Notes: generated from the sequence alone by a model not told the origin. DNA of 64,000 bases from JAAGZL01 sp050297535 (GCA_050297535.1 JBNKSV010000005.1:20542-84541), one strand, 5' to 3'. Positions 35,928-45,978 are shown, numbered from the stretch's first letter. Numbers and translations are program-made.

Positions 35928-37714
35928 ATCTCAAAGGCCTCGTCATTGAACCGCATGATGGTGCTGGAGCCGGTAAGTATGATCTGGTGCAGCATAGCGC
36001 ACTGCGGCAGCAGACGTTCGAAATAAAAATGCGCTGTATCTATCTTAGCCTGATAAAACAGCGACTCACCGCTGTTCACCTTGGCGCTGGCAACATCCGC
36101 CATGCGCGCCCACAGATAACCGACGGCAACCAGGCCGAACATGCGCAGGTAGTCGGTGGCCCCGGCAAAACTATCGTCCGGCGTTGTCGTCAACTGCCCG
36201 CTGACATATTCCGTCGCCGACTTCAGCTGAGCGAAGGCGTCACCCAAGGGCTGGATAAACCCCTGGAGGATAGGATTAGAGGTGTTCTGTTGCAGGTAAT
36301 CTTCAATCGGACCGAAGAACCGTTGCAGATATCTGCCATCAAAGGCAGGGACCTTACGCCCCACCAAGTCCATGGCCTGAACACCATTGGTGCCTTCGTA
36401 GATCTGGGAGATACGGGCGTCACGTACATACTGCTCCATCCCATGCTCCCGGATATATCCATGCCCGCCGAACACCTGCACCCCCAGGTTGGCCATCTCT
36501 GAGGCTATGTCAGTGTTGAAGGCCTTTACCACTGGGGTCATCAGGGCGATAAAATCCTCCGCATCCTGACGGCGCCGCTCATCCGGGTGATGCCTGGAGA
36601 CATCCAGTTCCCGAGCGACCCAGGCCACCAGGGCGCGACAGCCCTCAGTGTATGCCCTCTGGGTGAGCAGCATACGCCTTATATCCGGGTGCACAATAAT
36701 AGGATCGGCGGCCTTGTCAGGCATCTTGGCGCCGGTTAGGGATCGCCCCTGCAGACGCTCTTTGGCATAGGCGACGGCACCCTGATACGAGGCCTCTGCA
36801 ATGCCCAGGCCCTGGATGCCTACCGCCAACCGCTCCACATTCATCATTATGAACATGGCGGCCATGCCCTTGTTCAGCTCACCCACCAGATAGCCCTTGG
36901 CGTCATCGAAGTTCATCACGCAGGTGGCGGAGGCCTTGATCCCCATCTTGTGTTCTATGGCGCTGCAGTTGACGTTATTCGCCTCCCCCACCTCTGACTG
37001 CTCGTTCACCAGGAACTTGGGCACCAGAAACATGCTGATACCCTTTATACCCTTGGGGGCATCCGGGGTGCGGGCCAATACCAGATGGATGATATTCTCG
37101 CTCAGATCATGGTCACCGGCGGTAATAAATATCTTGGTGCCGGTAATGGTGTAACTACCGTCGTCATTCGGAACCGCCTTGGTGCGAATCATGCCCAGAT
37201 CGGTACCGCAGTGCGGCTCGGTTAGGGACATGGCCCCGGTCCAGGTACCGTCCACCATCTTTGGCAGATACCGCCGTTTCAGTTCGTCGCTGCCCTTGGC
37301 CATGATGGAGTTGCAGGCGCCGCCGGTCAGACCGGGATAGAGACTGAACGCCATATTGGTGCCGCAGATGATCTCTTCTATCATCAGACCCAGGGTCTTG
37401 GGCATTCCCTGGCCGTTATAGTCAACCGGACCGGTCAGGCTACACAGGCCCAGCTCACAGAAGTCACGATATACCTGAACAAAACCGGACGGAGTGAAAA
37501 CCTCACCCTCTTCGCATACGCAGCCCTCTGCATCGCCACTCTGGTTAAGGGGAAGCAGTCTCTCTTCACAAAACTTCCCTGCCTCTTCCAGCATTGCGTC
37601 CACCAGATCCGGGGTGACCTCCTCAAAGCCCGGCAACTGCTCAATCTCTCTCGGATCAAACAGCTCGTTGTAGACAAAACGCATATCACGCAGTGGAGTC
37701 TTATATACAGGCAT
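35924..37714 (-). CDS. Acyl-CoA dehydrogenase, copy 1
   Basis: FAD-dependent enzyme for the first step of beta-oxidation. The 596-residue protein is of the long bacterial type: a short N-terminal domain (about 1-35, MPVYKTPLRDMRFVYNE), the central flavin domains with MSLTEPHCGTDLGMIRTKA and ITGTKIFITAGDHD, the C-terminal helical domain with FGGHGYIREHGMEQYVRDAR and IYEGTNGVQAMDL, and an extra C-terminal segment. It leads the series fadE-thioesterase-etfB-etfA-ETF-QO-araC and is divergent from a paralogue across a 345-base gap. Confidence 0.94.
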   Translation of the reverse strand: MPVYKTPLRDMRFVYNELFDPREIEQLPGFEEVTPDLVDAMLEEAGKFCEERLLPLNQSGDAEGCVCEEGEVFTPSGFVQVYRDFCELGLCSLTGPVDYNGQGMPKTLGLMIEEIICGTNMAFSLYPGLTGGACNSIMAKGSDELKRRYLPKMVDGTWTGAMSLTEPHCGTDLGMIRTKAVPNDDGSYTITGTKIFITAGDHDLSENIIHLVLARTPDAPKGIKGISMFLVPKFLVNEQSEVGEANNVNCSAIEHKMGIKASATCVMNFDDAKGYLVGELNKGMAAMFIMMNVERLAVGIQGLGIAEASYQGAVAYAKERLQGRSLTGAKMPDKAADPIIVHPDIRRMLLTQRAYTEGCRALVAWVARELDVSRHHPDERRRQDAEDFIALMTPVVKAFNTDIASEMANLGVQVFGGHGYIREHGMEQYVRDARISQIYEGTNGVQAMDLVGRKVPAFDGRYLQRFFGPIEDYLQQNTSNPILQGFIQPLGDAFAQLKSATEYVSGQLTTTPDDSFAGATDYLRMFGLVAVGYLWARMADVASAKVNSGESLFYQAKIDTAHFYFERLLPQCAMLHQIILTGSSTIMRFNDEAFEI

Positions 37715-38059
37715 GAACCCAATACCTCATGGAATATTTTGATAGAGAAAATAGTGTTGCAATCTCTCATCAAGTCCAATAACAAAAGTCGCCTAATTTC
37801 CTGACATTTTTCTCCCTGCACCAATTTTATGACGCAAAATGCCACCTTTTTCACGAGAAATCAGCATAGGACATATAACCATATATTAGCCGCTAATACC
37901 GTGATTTCTACGCCATTCATCCAGTTGGCGAGTTTAGATATAAATGTTGAATCAAATTGTTATTGGATAATCGAACAAAAACTCTCAATCTTACAATCCT
38001 TCAAGATAGGCATATTTACTGACTATACTTAAATTTTCACTGATTACAGGTTTTATGAC
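37715..38059. promoter_or_regulatory. Divergent control region between the two acyl-CoA dehydrogenase genes
   Basis: 345 AT-rich bases with no gene. It must hold promoters for both fatty-acid operons. On the plus strand a TATACT hexamer at 38024-38029 is a possible -10 box for the right-hand operon, with only a poor -35 (TTCAAG) 18 bases before it. I found no GAAAC-N4-GTTTC PsrA box and no FadR-like operator by eye. Confidence 0.5.
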
Positions 38060-39859
38060 ATGGGCGAATACAGAGTACCTCACCGCGATATACGTTTTGT
38101 TCTGAATGAAGTACTGAATCTGGAAGAGCACTACAACGGACTGAATGGCTGCGAAGAAGCCACCCCGGATATGGTCGATGCAATCATTGATGAAGCCGGG
38201 AAGTTCGCAGAACGCGTCGTGGCACCACTAAATCAGGTCGGTGATCAGCATGGATGTGCCTTTGAAGATGGTGTGGTAACCACCCCGCCCGGCTTTAAAG
38301 AGGCATATCAACAGTATGTAGAGGGCGGCTGGCCTTCCCTACCACACAAAGAGGAGTGGGGCGGACAGGGACTGCCGGAATCCCTTGGGATCATAATCAA
38401 TGAGATGCTGGGGACCGCCAACTGGTCCTGGAGCATGTACCCTGGTCTCAGCCACGGCGCCATGCGCACCCTGGAACTGCACGGCACCCAGGAACAGAAA
38501 GAGACCTACCTCACTAAGCTGGTAAGCGGCGAGTGGACCGGGACTATGTGCCTAACCGAAGCGCACTGCGGCACCGACCTGGGCATGCTGCGCACCAAGG
38601 CCGAACCGAACGAAGATGGCAGCTACGCCATCACCGGCTCCAAGATCTTCATCTCCGCCGGACAGCACGACATGGCGGAGAACATCGTACACATCGTCCT
38701 GGCGCGTCTGCCGGGCGCCCCGGAAGGCACCAAGGGCATATCGCTCTTCATCGTCCCCAGGCAACTACCGGACGCCGAAGGCAACGCCGGAGAGGCTAAC
38801 AACGTAAACTGCGGCTCCATCGAGCACAAGATGGGCATCCACGGCAACTCAACCTGCGTGATGAACTTTGATGGCGCCAAGGGTTTCCTGATCGGACCGC
38901 CAAACAAAGGTCTGAACTGCATGTTCACCTTTATGAATGCGGCCCGTCTGGGTACCGCCATTCAGGGTCTGGCCCATGCCGAATGGGGCTTCCAGAACTC
39001 ATACAACTATGCCAGGGAACGGCTACAGATGCGCTCGTTGACCGGACCCAAGCTACCTGACAAACCGGCAGACCCGATCATCGTCCATCCGGAGGTGCGC
39101 AAGATGCTCCTCACCCAAAAGGCGATCTCCGAAGGTGCGCGCGCCCTGATCTATTTTGCGGCAATGCAGGTGGATATGGTCGAACACTCAGGGGACAGCA
39201 AGGCCGTCGAATATGCCGACAGCCTGCTGGCCTTCATAACACCAATCGCCAAGGCCTTCCTGACCGAGATGGGATTTGAATCAGCCAACCTAGGCCTCCA
39301 AGTGTTTGGTGGACATGGCTATATCGCTGAATGGGGCATGGAACAAAACGTGCGCGACAGCCGCATATCCATGCTGTACGAAGGCACCACCCAGATTCAG
39401 GCCCTGGATCTGCTGGGCCGCAAGGTATTGATGTCCCAGGGTGAGACCCTGAAGAAGTTTACCAAAATCGTGCATCTATTCTGTAAAGAGCATGGCGGCA
39501 ACAAGGAGATGAAGGAGTTTATCGAGCCTCTGAAGAAGCTGAATGACGAATGGGGCGGCCTCACCATGAAGATCGGCATGAAGGCCATGAAGAACCGCGA
39601 CGAGGTGGGCGCGGCCTCCGTTGATTATCTCATGTACTCAGGGTATGCCACCCTGGCCTACTTCTGGGCCAGAATGGCATTGGTGGCACAAACCAAACTG
39701 AAAGAGGGCAGCAGCGAGGCGGCCTTCTACAACGCCAAGATAGCAACTGCCAGGTTCTATTATCAACGCCTGCTGCCACGCACCAGAGGACTGGTGGAAA
39801 CCATGCTCTCGGGGGCGGATAATCTCATGGCATTGGATGAAGAGAGCTTCATTTTCTAA
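38060..39859 (+). CDS. Acyl-CoA dehydrogenase, copy 2
   Basis: A 599-residue paralogue of the divergent dehydrogenase with the same domain order: N-terminal MGEYRVPHRDIRFVLNE, CLTEAHCGTDLGMLRTKAEP, ITGSKIFISAGQHDMAEN, then FGGHGYIAEWGMEQNVRD and LYEGTTQIQALDL. It catalyses alpha,beta-dehydrogenation of acyl-CoA, with ETF as acceptor. It opens the plus-strand operon with the SCP2 protein, fadD, a DUF2889 gene and fadBA. The two copies may differ in chain length. The ribosome site before the ATG is weak. Confidence 0.94.
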   Translation: MGEYRVPHRDIRFVLNEVLNLEEHYNGLNGCEEATPDMVDAIIDEAGKFAERVVAPLNQVGDQHGCAFEDGVVTTPPGFKEAYQQYVEGGWPSLPHKEEWGGQGLPESLGIIINEMLGTANWSWSMYPGLSHGAMRTLELHGTQEQKETYLTKLVSGEWTGTMCLTEAHCGTDLGMLRTKAEPNEDGSYAITGSKIFISAGQHDMAENIVHIVLARLPGAPEGTKGISLFIVPRQLPDAEGNAGEANNVNCGSIEHKMGIHGNSTCVMNFDGAKGFLIGPPNKGLNCMFTFMNAARLGTAIQGLAHAEWGFQNSYNYARERLQMRSLTGPKLPDKPADPIIVHPEVRKMLLTQKAISEGARALIYFAAMQVDMVEHSGDSKAVEYADSLLAFITPIAKAFLTEMGFESANLGLQVFGGHGYIAEWGMEQNVRDSRISMLYEGTTQIQALDLLGRKVLMSQGETLKKFTKIVHLFCKEHGGNKEMKEFIEPLKKLNDEWGGLTMKIGMKAMKNRDEVGAASVDYLMYSGYATLAYFWARMALVAQTKLKEGSSEAAFYNAKIATARFYYQRLLPRTRGLVETMLSGADNLMALDEESFIF

Positions 39860-39910
39860 AGTTATGCAACCTATCAATACAAGAGCCTATAACACTAAAG
39901 GGGATCAGTT

Positions 39911-40231
39911 ATGAGCGACATCAAAACCTTGCTGGATAACATGCAGAAGAGCTTCAACCCGGACGCCGCCGGTGACTTGGACGCAGTCTTTCAGTATGAC
40001 ATAACCGACAACGGCAGCTGGCAGATAGCGATCAGTGATGGCGCCTGTCAGATAAGCGAAGGCACCCCGGCAGAGGCAAATGTAACCCTGGCAATGAACC
40101 TGGACACCGTCATGGCAGTAATGAGCGGCGAGTTGGACGGCATGCAGGCATTTATGAGTGGAGACATACAGGCAACAGGCGACATCATGCTGGCCACACG
40201 GCTGGCCGACATCTTCCCCGTAGGAGGATAA
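39911..40231 (+). CDS. SCP2 sterol-binding domain protein
   Basis: A 106-residue stand-alone SCP2 domain, a small hydrophobic-ligand carrier. The fold's features are visible: DAVFQYDITDNGSWQIAISD strands, ANVTLAMNLDTVMAVMSG, and the terminal GDIQATGDIMLATRLADIF helix. AAAGGGGATCAGTT lies before the ATG. Between fadE and fadD it probably binds or presents fatty acids or acyl-CoA; that role is inferred from context. Confidence 0.9.
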   Translation: MSDIKTLLDNMQKSFNPDAAGDLDAVFQYDITDNGSWQIAISDGACQISEGTPAEANVTLAMNLDTVMAVMSGELDGMQAFMSGDIQATGDIMLATRLADIFPVGG

Positions 40232-40235
40232 GCCT

Positions 40236-41891
40236 ATGATCTCCGGCAGAGCTGAGATTGGATGGATCCCGGATGACATAAACCCATATGGATTTAAAAC
40301 CATTCCTGACCTTCTGGAATACTGTGCCAACGAATATGGTCCCAGGCCGGCCGTTACCAGCCTGGGTCAGACCATAACCTACAACGAACTGGCTAAACTG
40401 GCATACGCCTTTGCGCATTTTCTGCAAACAGAAACCAGCCTCCAGCCTGGCGACCGCATCGCCATCCAACTGCCAAACCTCATTCAGTATCCGGTGGTCT
40501 TTTTCGGATCTCTGCTTGCTGGCCTGACCGTAGTGAACACCAACCCGCTGTACACCTCGCACGAGATGGAGTATCAGTTCAAGGACTCCGGGGCCAAGGC
40601 GCTGGTTATCTATCAATGCATGGCCAACAACGCCGAGAAGATCCTGGCCAACACCGACATCGAGACTGTCGTGCTGGTACAGGCCGCTGACCTGCACGGG
40701 TTTCTGAAACGCAACCTGATCCACTTCGTCATCGACAAGGTAAAGAAGATGCAGCCGACGTTCAATCTGCCTCAGGCCCTCTCTTTCCGCGAGATACTAA
40801 GTCGACATAAAGGTAAGAAACATACACCGGTAGAGATAACGTCAGCATCAAATGCAGCCCTGCAATATACCGGTGGAACCACCGGCTTCTCCAAGGGCGC
40901 GGTGTTGACCCACGCTAATCTGATATCCAATATCCTGCAGTCACACCCGCGTATAGCCCAAGCCGGAGAGGACTGGGCGAATGTGGCCATCGCACCCCTG
41001 CCCCTCTACCACATATATGCCTTTACCATCGCCCAAACAGCCATGTTGTCTGGTGGACACGAGATATTAATCCCCAACCCCAGGGATATACCTGGGTTCG
41101 TCAAAGAACTGAAACGCTGGAAACCCACCGGTTTCCTCGGCCTCAATACCCTGTTTGTGGCGCTATGCCGTAATCCGGATTTTGCCTCTGTAGATTTCAG
41201 TAATATGCGCATCACCTCTTCCGGCGGCATGGCCCTAACCCATGATGCCGCTGATCGTTGGAAGGAGGTAACCGGCTGCACCATAACCGAAGGCTATGGC
41301 CTTACCGAGACCTCGCCCATAGTGACCCTCAATCCGCCGGGCGCGCAGCAGATAGGCACCATCGGCACACCTATTCCATACACCAAGGTACGCATAATCG
41401 ACCACGCCGATAATGATGTGGAAGAAGGCACACCAGGCGAGTTATGCGTCTGGGGTCCGCAGGTGATGAGTGGATACTGGAAGAAAGATCAGGAGACAGA
41501 AAACTCCTTTACCTATGACGGCTATTTCAAGACCGGCGACATCGCCATAATGCACAAAGATGGCTACCTGAGCATCGCCGACCGCGCCAAGGATATCATC
41601 ATCGTCTCCGGATTTAACGTCTACCCAAATGAGGTCGAAGAGGTTGCGACCCAACATCCGGATATAGTCGAGTGCGCCGCCATCGGCATTCCCGACGCAT
41701 CTTCTGGAGAAGTGGTCAAGCTGTTTATCGTCAGTCCAAATAGAGATTTGACCCTGGAGGAGATTCGCGACTGGTGTCGCGGCAAGCTGACCGGTTACAA
41801 GATCCCCAAGGCGATTGAGTTCGTGGACGAACTGCCCAAGACCAATGTCGGCAAAGTAATGCGCCGCTCTCTCAGGTATCCGATCGATTAG
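40236..41891 (+). CDS. fadD: Long-chain fatty-acid-CoA ligase
   Basis: Activates fatty acids to acyl-CoA with ATP. A 551-residue ANL-superfamily enzyme. The AMP-binding P-loop is LQYTGGTTGFSKGAVLTH, the second motif is EGYGLTETSPIV, the hinge region is FKTGDIAIMHKDGYLSIADR, and the C-terminal catalytic lysine lies in LPKTNVGKVMRR. It begins 4 bases after the SCP2 gene with GGAGG before the start. The context with fadE and fadBA supports fatty acid as substrate. Confidence 0.94.
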   Translation: MISGRAEIGWIPDDINPYGFKTIPDLLEYCANEYGPRPAVTSLGQTITYNELAKLAYAFAHFLQTETSLQPGDRIAIQLPNLIQYPVVFFGSLLAGLTVVNTNPLYTSHEMEYQFKDSGAKALVIYQCMANNAEKILANTDIETVVLVQAADLHGFLKRNLIHFVIDKVKKMQPTFNLPQALSFREILSRHKGKKHTPVEITSASNAALQYTGGTTGFSKGAVLTHANLISNILQSHPRIAQAGEDWANVAIAPLPLYHIYAFTIAQTAMLSGGHEILIPNPRDIPGFVKELKRWKPTGFLGLNTLFVALCRNPDFASVDFSNMRITSSGGMALTHDAADRWKEVTGCTITEGYGLTETSPIVTLNPPGAQQIGTIGTPIPYTKVRIIDHADNDVEEGTPGELCVWGPQVMSGYWKKDQETENSFTYDGYFKTGDIAIMHKDGYLSIADRAKDIIIVSGFNVYPNEVEEVATQHPDIVECAAIGIPDASSGEVVKLFIVSPNRDLTLEEIRDWCRGKLTGYKIPKAIEFVDELPKTNVGKVMRRSLRYPID

Positions 41892-41903
41892 GAATAATCT
41901 CAC

Positions 41904-42449
41904 ATGCCGTTACCCAAGCCACAACACCGCCAACATAAGCACAAAAGGACTATCAATTCCGACGCCTATCTGCGTGATGACGGCATGTGGGACATAGAGG
42001 CCCGCATGACCGACATCAAAAGCGAAAGCGTGGAGAGCAATGAACGCGATTATGTGGCTGCCGGGGAAGAGTTTCACGATATCAGGCTAAGAGTGACCAT
42101 CGACGTTTCTCTAAAGGTGCGAGAAATACATGCCTCTATAGACTCCGCGCCATTTGGGATATGCCCCAATATTGCCGCCGCCTACAGCAAATTGGTCGGC
42201 CTCCAGATCCGGCCCGGGTGGCGCGCCAAGGTAAAAGAGCTCATGGGCGGAACTAACGGCTGCACCCACGTTAATGATTTGCTTCCGGTGATTGCCACCA
42301 CCGCATTCCAAGCCATGTGGACCCATAGCGATGACACCACGAAAAAGCAGGGGTTTGCACTAATGCTGGATACCTGTCACGTCTGGTCCAAGGATGGGGC
42401 TTTGGCAAAGCAACTTATCGCCGACGGCTGTCTGGATACTGAAGATTAA
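41904..42449 (+). CDS. DUF2889 domain protein
   Basis: A 181-residue protein of the DUF2889 family, of unknown function. It starts with a basic, His-rich segment and has the family's DAYLRDDGMWDIEARMTD block, then a DVSLKVREIHASIDSAPFGICPN strand region, and MGGTNGCTHVNDLLPVIATTAFQ near the end. No signal peptide or membrane segment. It sits between fadD and fadB and is probably co-transcribed, so a link to acyl-CoA metabolism is possible. Confidence 0.85.
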   Translation: MPLPKPQHRQHKHKRTINSDAYLRDDGMWDIEARMTDIKSESVESNERDYVAAGEEFHDIRLRVTIDVSLKVREIHASIDSAPFGICPNIAAAYSKLVGLQIRPGWRAKVKELMGGTNGCTHVNDLLPVIATTAFQAMWTHSDDTTKKQGFALMLDTCHVWSKDGALAKQLIADGCLDTED

Positions 42450-42555
42450 TAGCTACATTTTCAACACAGCAGACAACCAAAAAATATATATCACACGCAC
42501 GGAAATAGGTATTCCGCGCAACCATTTTAATTATGTCAGATAGGAGATACGTGTC

Positions 42556-44718
42556 ATGTTGATGCAAGGTCAATTCATCCGCGTACAAACTGTTGAAGAG
42601 GGCATTTACGAGGTTGTCTTTGACCGAGAAAATGACTCCATCAATAAGTTTGACCAGTCCACACTACTCGAATTGAAAGAGGCGGTAGCCAAGCTGGAAC
42701 AAATAACAGACCTCAAAGGGGTATTTTTCTCCAGCACCAAAGATGCCTTTATCGTGGGCGCAGACATCACCGAGTTCACCCAGATGTTTTCCCATTCCGA
42801 GGAAGAGGTCTACGAACATATCCTGAGTCTGGACGACATCTTCAACGCCATCGAAGATCTGCCATGTCCCACCGTTACCGCCATTAACGGCCTAGCCCTG
42901 GGCGGAGGTTTCGAACTCTGTCTATCCACCGACTACCGGGTCATGGCCGATTCCGCACAGGTCGGACTGCCGGAGGTAAAGCTCGGCATCAACCCAGGCT
43001 GGGGCGGCACCTTCCGCCTGCCGCGCCTGATCGGCATAGATAACGCCAATGAATGGATCTGCGCTGGCGGCCAGAAAAAAGCCGACGTCGCCCTGCAGGA
43101 AGGCGCTGTAGACGCCGTGGTCGCTGTTGATCTGGTACGGGACGCGGCGATTGATCTGCTGAAAAAATGTATCGCAGGCAGCATCGACTATCAGGCCCGC
43201 AGGACCGAAAAGACCAGCCCGGTAAAACACAACCCCATGGAATTAACCATGGCGTTTGAATCCGCCAAGGGCGTGATCGGTGCGCAGGCCGGACCTCACT
43301 ACCCGGCCCCAATGCAGGCCCTCAAGACCATGCAGAAGGCGGTCAAGCTGGATCGTAAAGGCGCCATTGATGTCGAGGCCAAGGCCTTCGCCAAGCTGGC
43401 CAAGACCGATGTAACCGCATCTCTGGTCGGACTGTTCCTGAAGGACCAATACGTCAAGAAGGTCGCCAAAAAATACACCCAGGACACCGCTCCGGTTGCG
43501 CTGGCCGGGGTACTGGGTGCGGGCATCATGGGTGGCGGTGTAGCCTATCAGTCCGCCTCCAAGGGCACGCCGATCCTTATGAAGGACATAAACGAGGCCG
43601 CCCTGCGACTAGGTCTGGACGAGGCCACCAAGCTGCTCTCCGGCCAGCTCAAGCGCGGACGTATCGACGCTCAGCAGATGGCCAAGACCCTGACCATGAT
43701 CACTCCCACCCTGAGTTACGGTGATTTCAACCGTGCCGATCTGGTGGTAGAGGCGGTGGTTGAGAACGTAAACGTCAAGAAGAGCGTACTGGCAGAGGTA
43801 GAGAAACACCTGAAGGATGACGCCATCCTCACCTCCAACACCTCCACCATATCCATCACCGAACTGGCCACCGCCCTGGAGAAACCGGAGAAGTTCTGCG
43901 GCATGCACTTCTTCAATCCGGTGCACCGCATGCCGCTGGTGGAAGTAATCCGCGGTGAGAAGAGTGGTGAAGAGGCCATCGCCCGCACCGTGGCCTATGC
44001 CAAGGCCATGGGCAAGACCCCGATCGTGGTCAACGACTGCCCAGGATTCCTGGTCAATCGCGTGCTGTTCCCCTACTTCGGCGGCTTCTCTGCCCTGGTC
44101 AGCGACGGCGCAGACTTCCGTCAAGTCGATAAGGTGATGGAAGGCTTCGGCTGGCCCATGGGCCCGGCCTATCTGCTGGACGTGGTGGGGATCGACACCG
44201 CCCATCACGCAGACGCAGTCATGGCCGCAGGCTTCCCGGATCGTATGAGCCACAAAGGCGAGACCGCCATCGACCGCATGTTCAGCGAGGGCCGCTACGG
44301 TCAAAAGAACTCCAAGGGCTTCTATATCTACGAGTTGGACAAGAAGGGTAAGCAGAAGAAGATCAACGATGAGACTGTAGATGGCCTTCTCAAGGACATC
44401 ACCGGCGAGATAAAGGAGTTCAGTGACGAAGAGATCATCGCACGCATGATGATCCCGCTATGCATCGAAATAGTACGTTGCATCGAAGAGGACATAGTGG
44501 CCAGTCCGGCCGAAGCAGATATGGCCCTGATCTACGGAATAGGCTTCCCTCCATTCCGTGGCGGCGCCCTGCACTACCTTGACCACCTTGGTCTGGAGCA
44601 GTTCTGCCAGATGGCGGCAAAATATGAACACCTAGGCCCGCTCTACCAGCCAACCGAAAAGATGAAATCAATGGCCGCCAGCGGCGCAAAATTCTTTCAG
44701 CAGAAAGGAGACGAATAA
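42556..44718 (+). CDS. fadB: Fatty acid oxidation complex, alpha subunit
   Basis: Multifunctional enzyme with enoyl-CoA hydratase, isomerase and 3-hydroxyacyl-CoA dehydrogenase activities. The 720-residue protein has an N-terminal crotonase domain (about 1-190; VGADITEF, LGGGFELCLSTDYR, GINPGWGGTFRLPR) and C-terminal NAD-binding and dimerisation domains (about 310-715; GVLGAGIMGGGVAY, MHFFNPVHRMPLVEVI). The ATG at 42556 is preceded by AGGAGA. fadA follows immediately, its start codon overlapping the fadB stop (TAATG). Confidence 0.97.
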   Translation: MLMQGQFIRVQTVEEGIYEVVFDRENDSINKFDQSTLLELKEAVAKLEQITDLKGVFFSSTKDAFIVGADITEFTQMFSHSEEEVYEHILSLDDIFNAIEDLPCPTVTAINGLALGGGFELCLSTDYRVMADSAQVGLPEVKLGINPGWGGTFRLPRLIGIDNANEWICAGGQKKADVALQEGAVDAVVAVDLVRDAAIDLLKKCIAGSIDYQARRTEKTSPVKHNPMELTMAFESAKGVIGAQAGPHYPAPMQALKTMQKAVKLDRKGAIDVEAKAFAKLAKTDVTASLVGLFLKDQYVKKVAKKYTQDTAPVALAGVLGAGIMGGGVAYQSASKGTPILMKDINEAALRLGLDEATKLLSGQLKRGRIDAQQMAKTLTMITPTLSYGDFNRADLVVEAVVENVNVKKSVLAEVEKHLKDDAILTSNTSTISITELATALEKPEKFCGMHFFNPVHRMPLVEVIRGEKSGEEAIARTVAYAKAMGKTPIVVNDCPGFLVNRVLFPYFGGFSALVSDGADFRQVDKVMEGFGWPMGPAYLLDVVGIDTAHHADAVMAAGFPDRMSHKGETAIDRMFSEGRYGQKNSKGFYIYELDKKGKQKKINDETVDGLLKDITGEIKEFSDEEIIARMMIPLCIEIVRCIEEDIVASPAEADMALIYGIGFPPFRGGALHYLDHLGLEQFCQMAAKYEHLGPLYQPTEKMKSMAASGAKFFQQKGDE

Positions 44719-45899
44719 TGAGTATGTCTATAAGTGATGTGGTTATAGTCGATGGCGTACGCACCGCCATGGGCCGCTCCAAAAATGGCGTCTTCCGCAA
44801 CGTGCGTGCCGAGGCCCTTTCTGCCGAAGTTATCAAGGCACTGCTGAAACGCAACCCGGGGGTAAATCCGAACGAGATCGAGGATGTAATCTGGGGCTGC
44901 GTCAACCAGACCAAGGAGCAGGGCTTCAATATCGCCCGCAACGCCTCCCTGCTGGCCGGACTGCCCCACAGTGTATCGGCCCAGACCGTCAACCGTCTGT
45001 GCGGTTCCTCCATGTCCGCCCTGCACACTGCCGTGCAAGCCATCGTTACCGGATACGGTGAGATCTTCGTGGTAGGTGGCGTGGAGCACATGGGACACGT
45101 GCCCATGGATCACGGCGTGGAAGTAAATCCGCAGATCTCCAAATATGCGGCCAAGGCCGACATGCTGATGGGTGTTACCGCCGAGCTACTGGGCAAGATG
45201 AACGGTATTACCCGCCAGATGCAGGACGAGTTCGGCGTGCGTTCACACCTGCGCGCCCATGAAGCAACCCTGAAGGGCTACTGGGACAACGAGATCATCC
45301 CGGTCGAAGGCCACGACACCACCAATGGTTTCAAGACGGCCGTTACGGTAGACGAGGTAATCCGGCCCGATGCCAACATCGACGACATGGCGAAACTGAG
45401 GCCGGTATTTATCCCCAAGGTGGGCACGGTAACCGCCGGTACCTCCTCCGCCCTCTCCGACGGCGCCTCCGGCATGCTGGTGATGTCCGAACAGAAGGCG
45501 AAGGATCTGGGCCTAACGCCACGGGCCCGCATCAGAAGCATGGCCGTGGCCGGCTGCGATCCAGCCATCATGGGTTATGGCCCGGTACCAGCCTCACAAA
45601 AGGCGCTGAAACGCGCTGGCCTGAGCGTGGATGATATTGACTATGTCGAACTTAACGAGGCCTTCGCCGCGCAGAGTCTGGCGGTTCTGAAGAACCTCAA
45701 GCTGCTGGACAATATGGAGGAGAAGGTAAACCTATACGGCGGCGCCATAGCCCTGGGACATCCTCTTGGTTGTTCCGGTACCAGAATCTCCAACACCCTG
45801 CTAAACGTCATGGAACGCAACGACGGCAACCTGGGGCTGGCCACCATGTGCATAGGTATGGGCATGGGCATAGCCACTATATTTGAACGCATTAACTGA
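44718..45899 (+). CDS. fadA: Fatty acid oxidation complex, beta subunit (3-ketoacyl-CoA thiolase)
   Basis: Thiolytic cleavage of 3-ketoacyl-CoA, the last beta-oxidation step, in complex with FadB. The 393-residue protein has the acyl-enzyme cysteine C95 in NRLCGSSMSALH, the GGVEHMGHVPM block, and the C-terminal ALGHPLGCSGTR with catalytic His and Cys. IWGCVNQTKEQGFNIARNA identifies FadA rather than FadI. AAGGAG lies before the ATG. Confidence 0.97.
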   Translation: MSMSISDVVIVDGVRTAMGRSKNGVFRNVRAEALSAEVIKALLKRNPGVNPNEIEDVIWGCVNQTKEQGFNIARNASLLAGLPHSVSAQTVNRLCGSSMSALHTAVQAIVTGYGEIFVVGGVEHMGHVPMDHGVEVNPQISKYAAKADMLMGVTAELLGKMNGITRQMQDEFGVRSHLRAHEATLKGYWDNEIIPVEGHDTTNGFKTAVTVDEVIRPDANIDDMAKLRPVFIPKVGTVTAGTSSALSDGASGMLVMSEQKAKDLGLTPRARIRSMAVAGCDPAIMGYGPVPASQKALKRAGLSVDDIDYVELNEAFAAQSLAVLKNLKLLDNMEEKVNLYGGAIALGHPLGCSGTRISNTLLNVMERNDGNLGLATMCIGMGMGIATIFERIN

Positions 45900-45909
45900 T
45901 CTTTAGCCC

Positions 45910-45978
45910 AGAGGACTGGGCTCCTACGGGGTGTTCGCTATATTGTTCCATATCGAAACACACCTCATGTAGGAGCCC
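45910..45978. repeat. Palindromic repeat of the GTAGGAGCCC type, copy 1
   Basis: Inverted arms GGGCTCCTAC (45918-45927) and GTAGGAGCCC (45969-45978) flank about 40 bases. Read on the minus strand, the first arm and its flank share the 18-mer GTAGGAGCCCAGTCCTCT with the copy at 57851. It lies between the convergent fadA and the MarR gene, where it may also terminate transcription. This resembles REP elements. Confidence 0.8.

Noticed and set aside
37715..38059. PsrA or FadR operator in the divergent fad promoter region
   Set aside because: No GAAAC-N4-GTTTC or FadR-like site was found by eye; a motif scan could overturn this.
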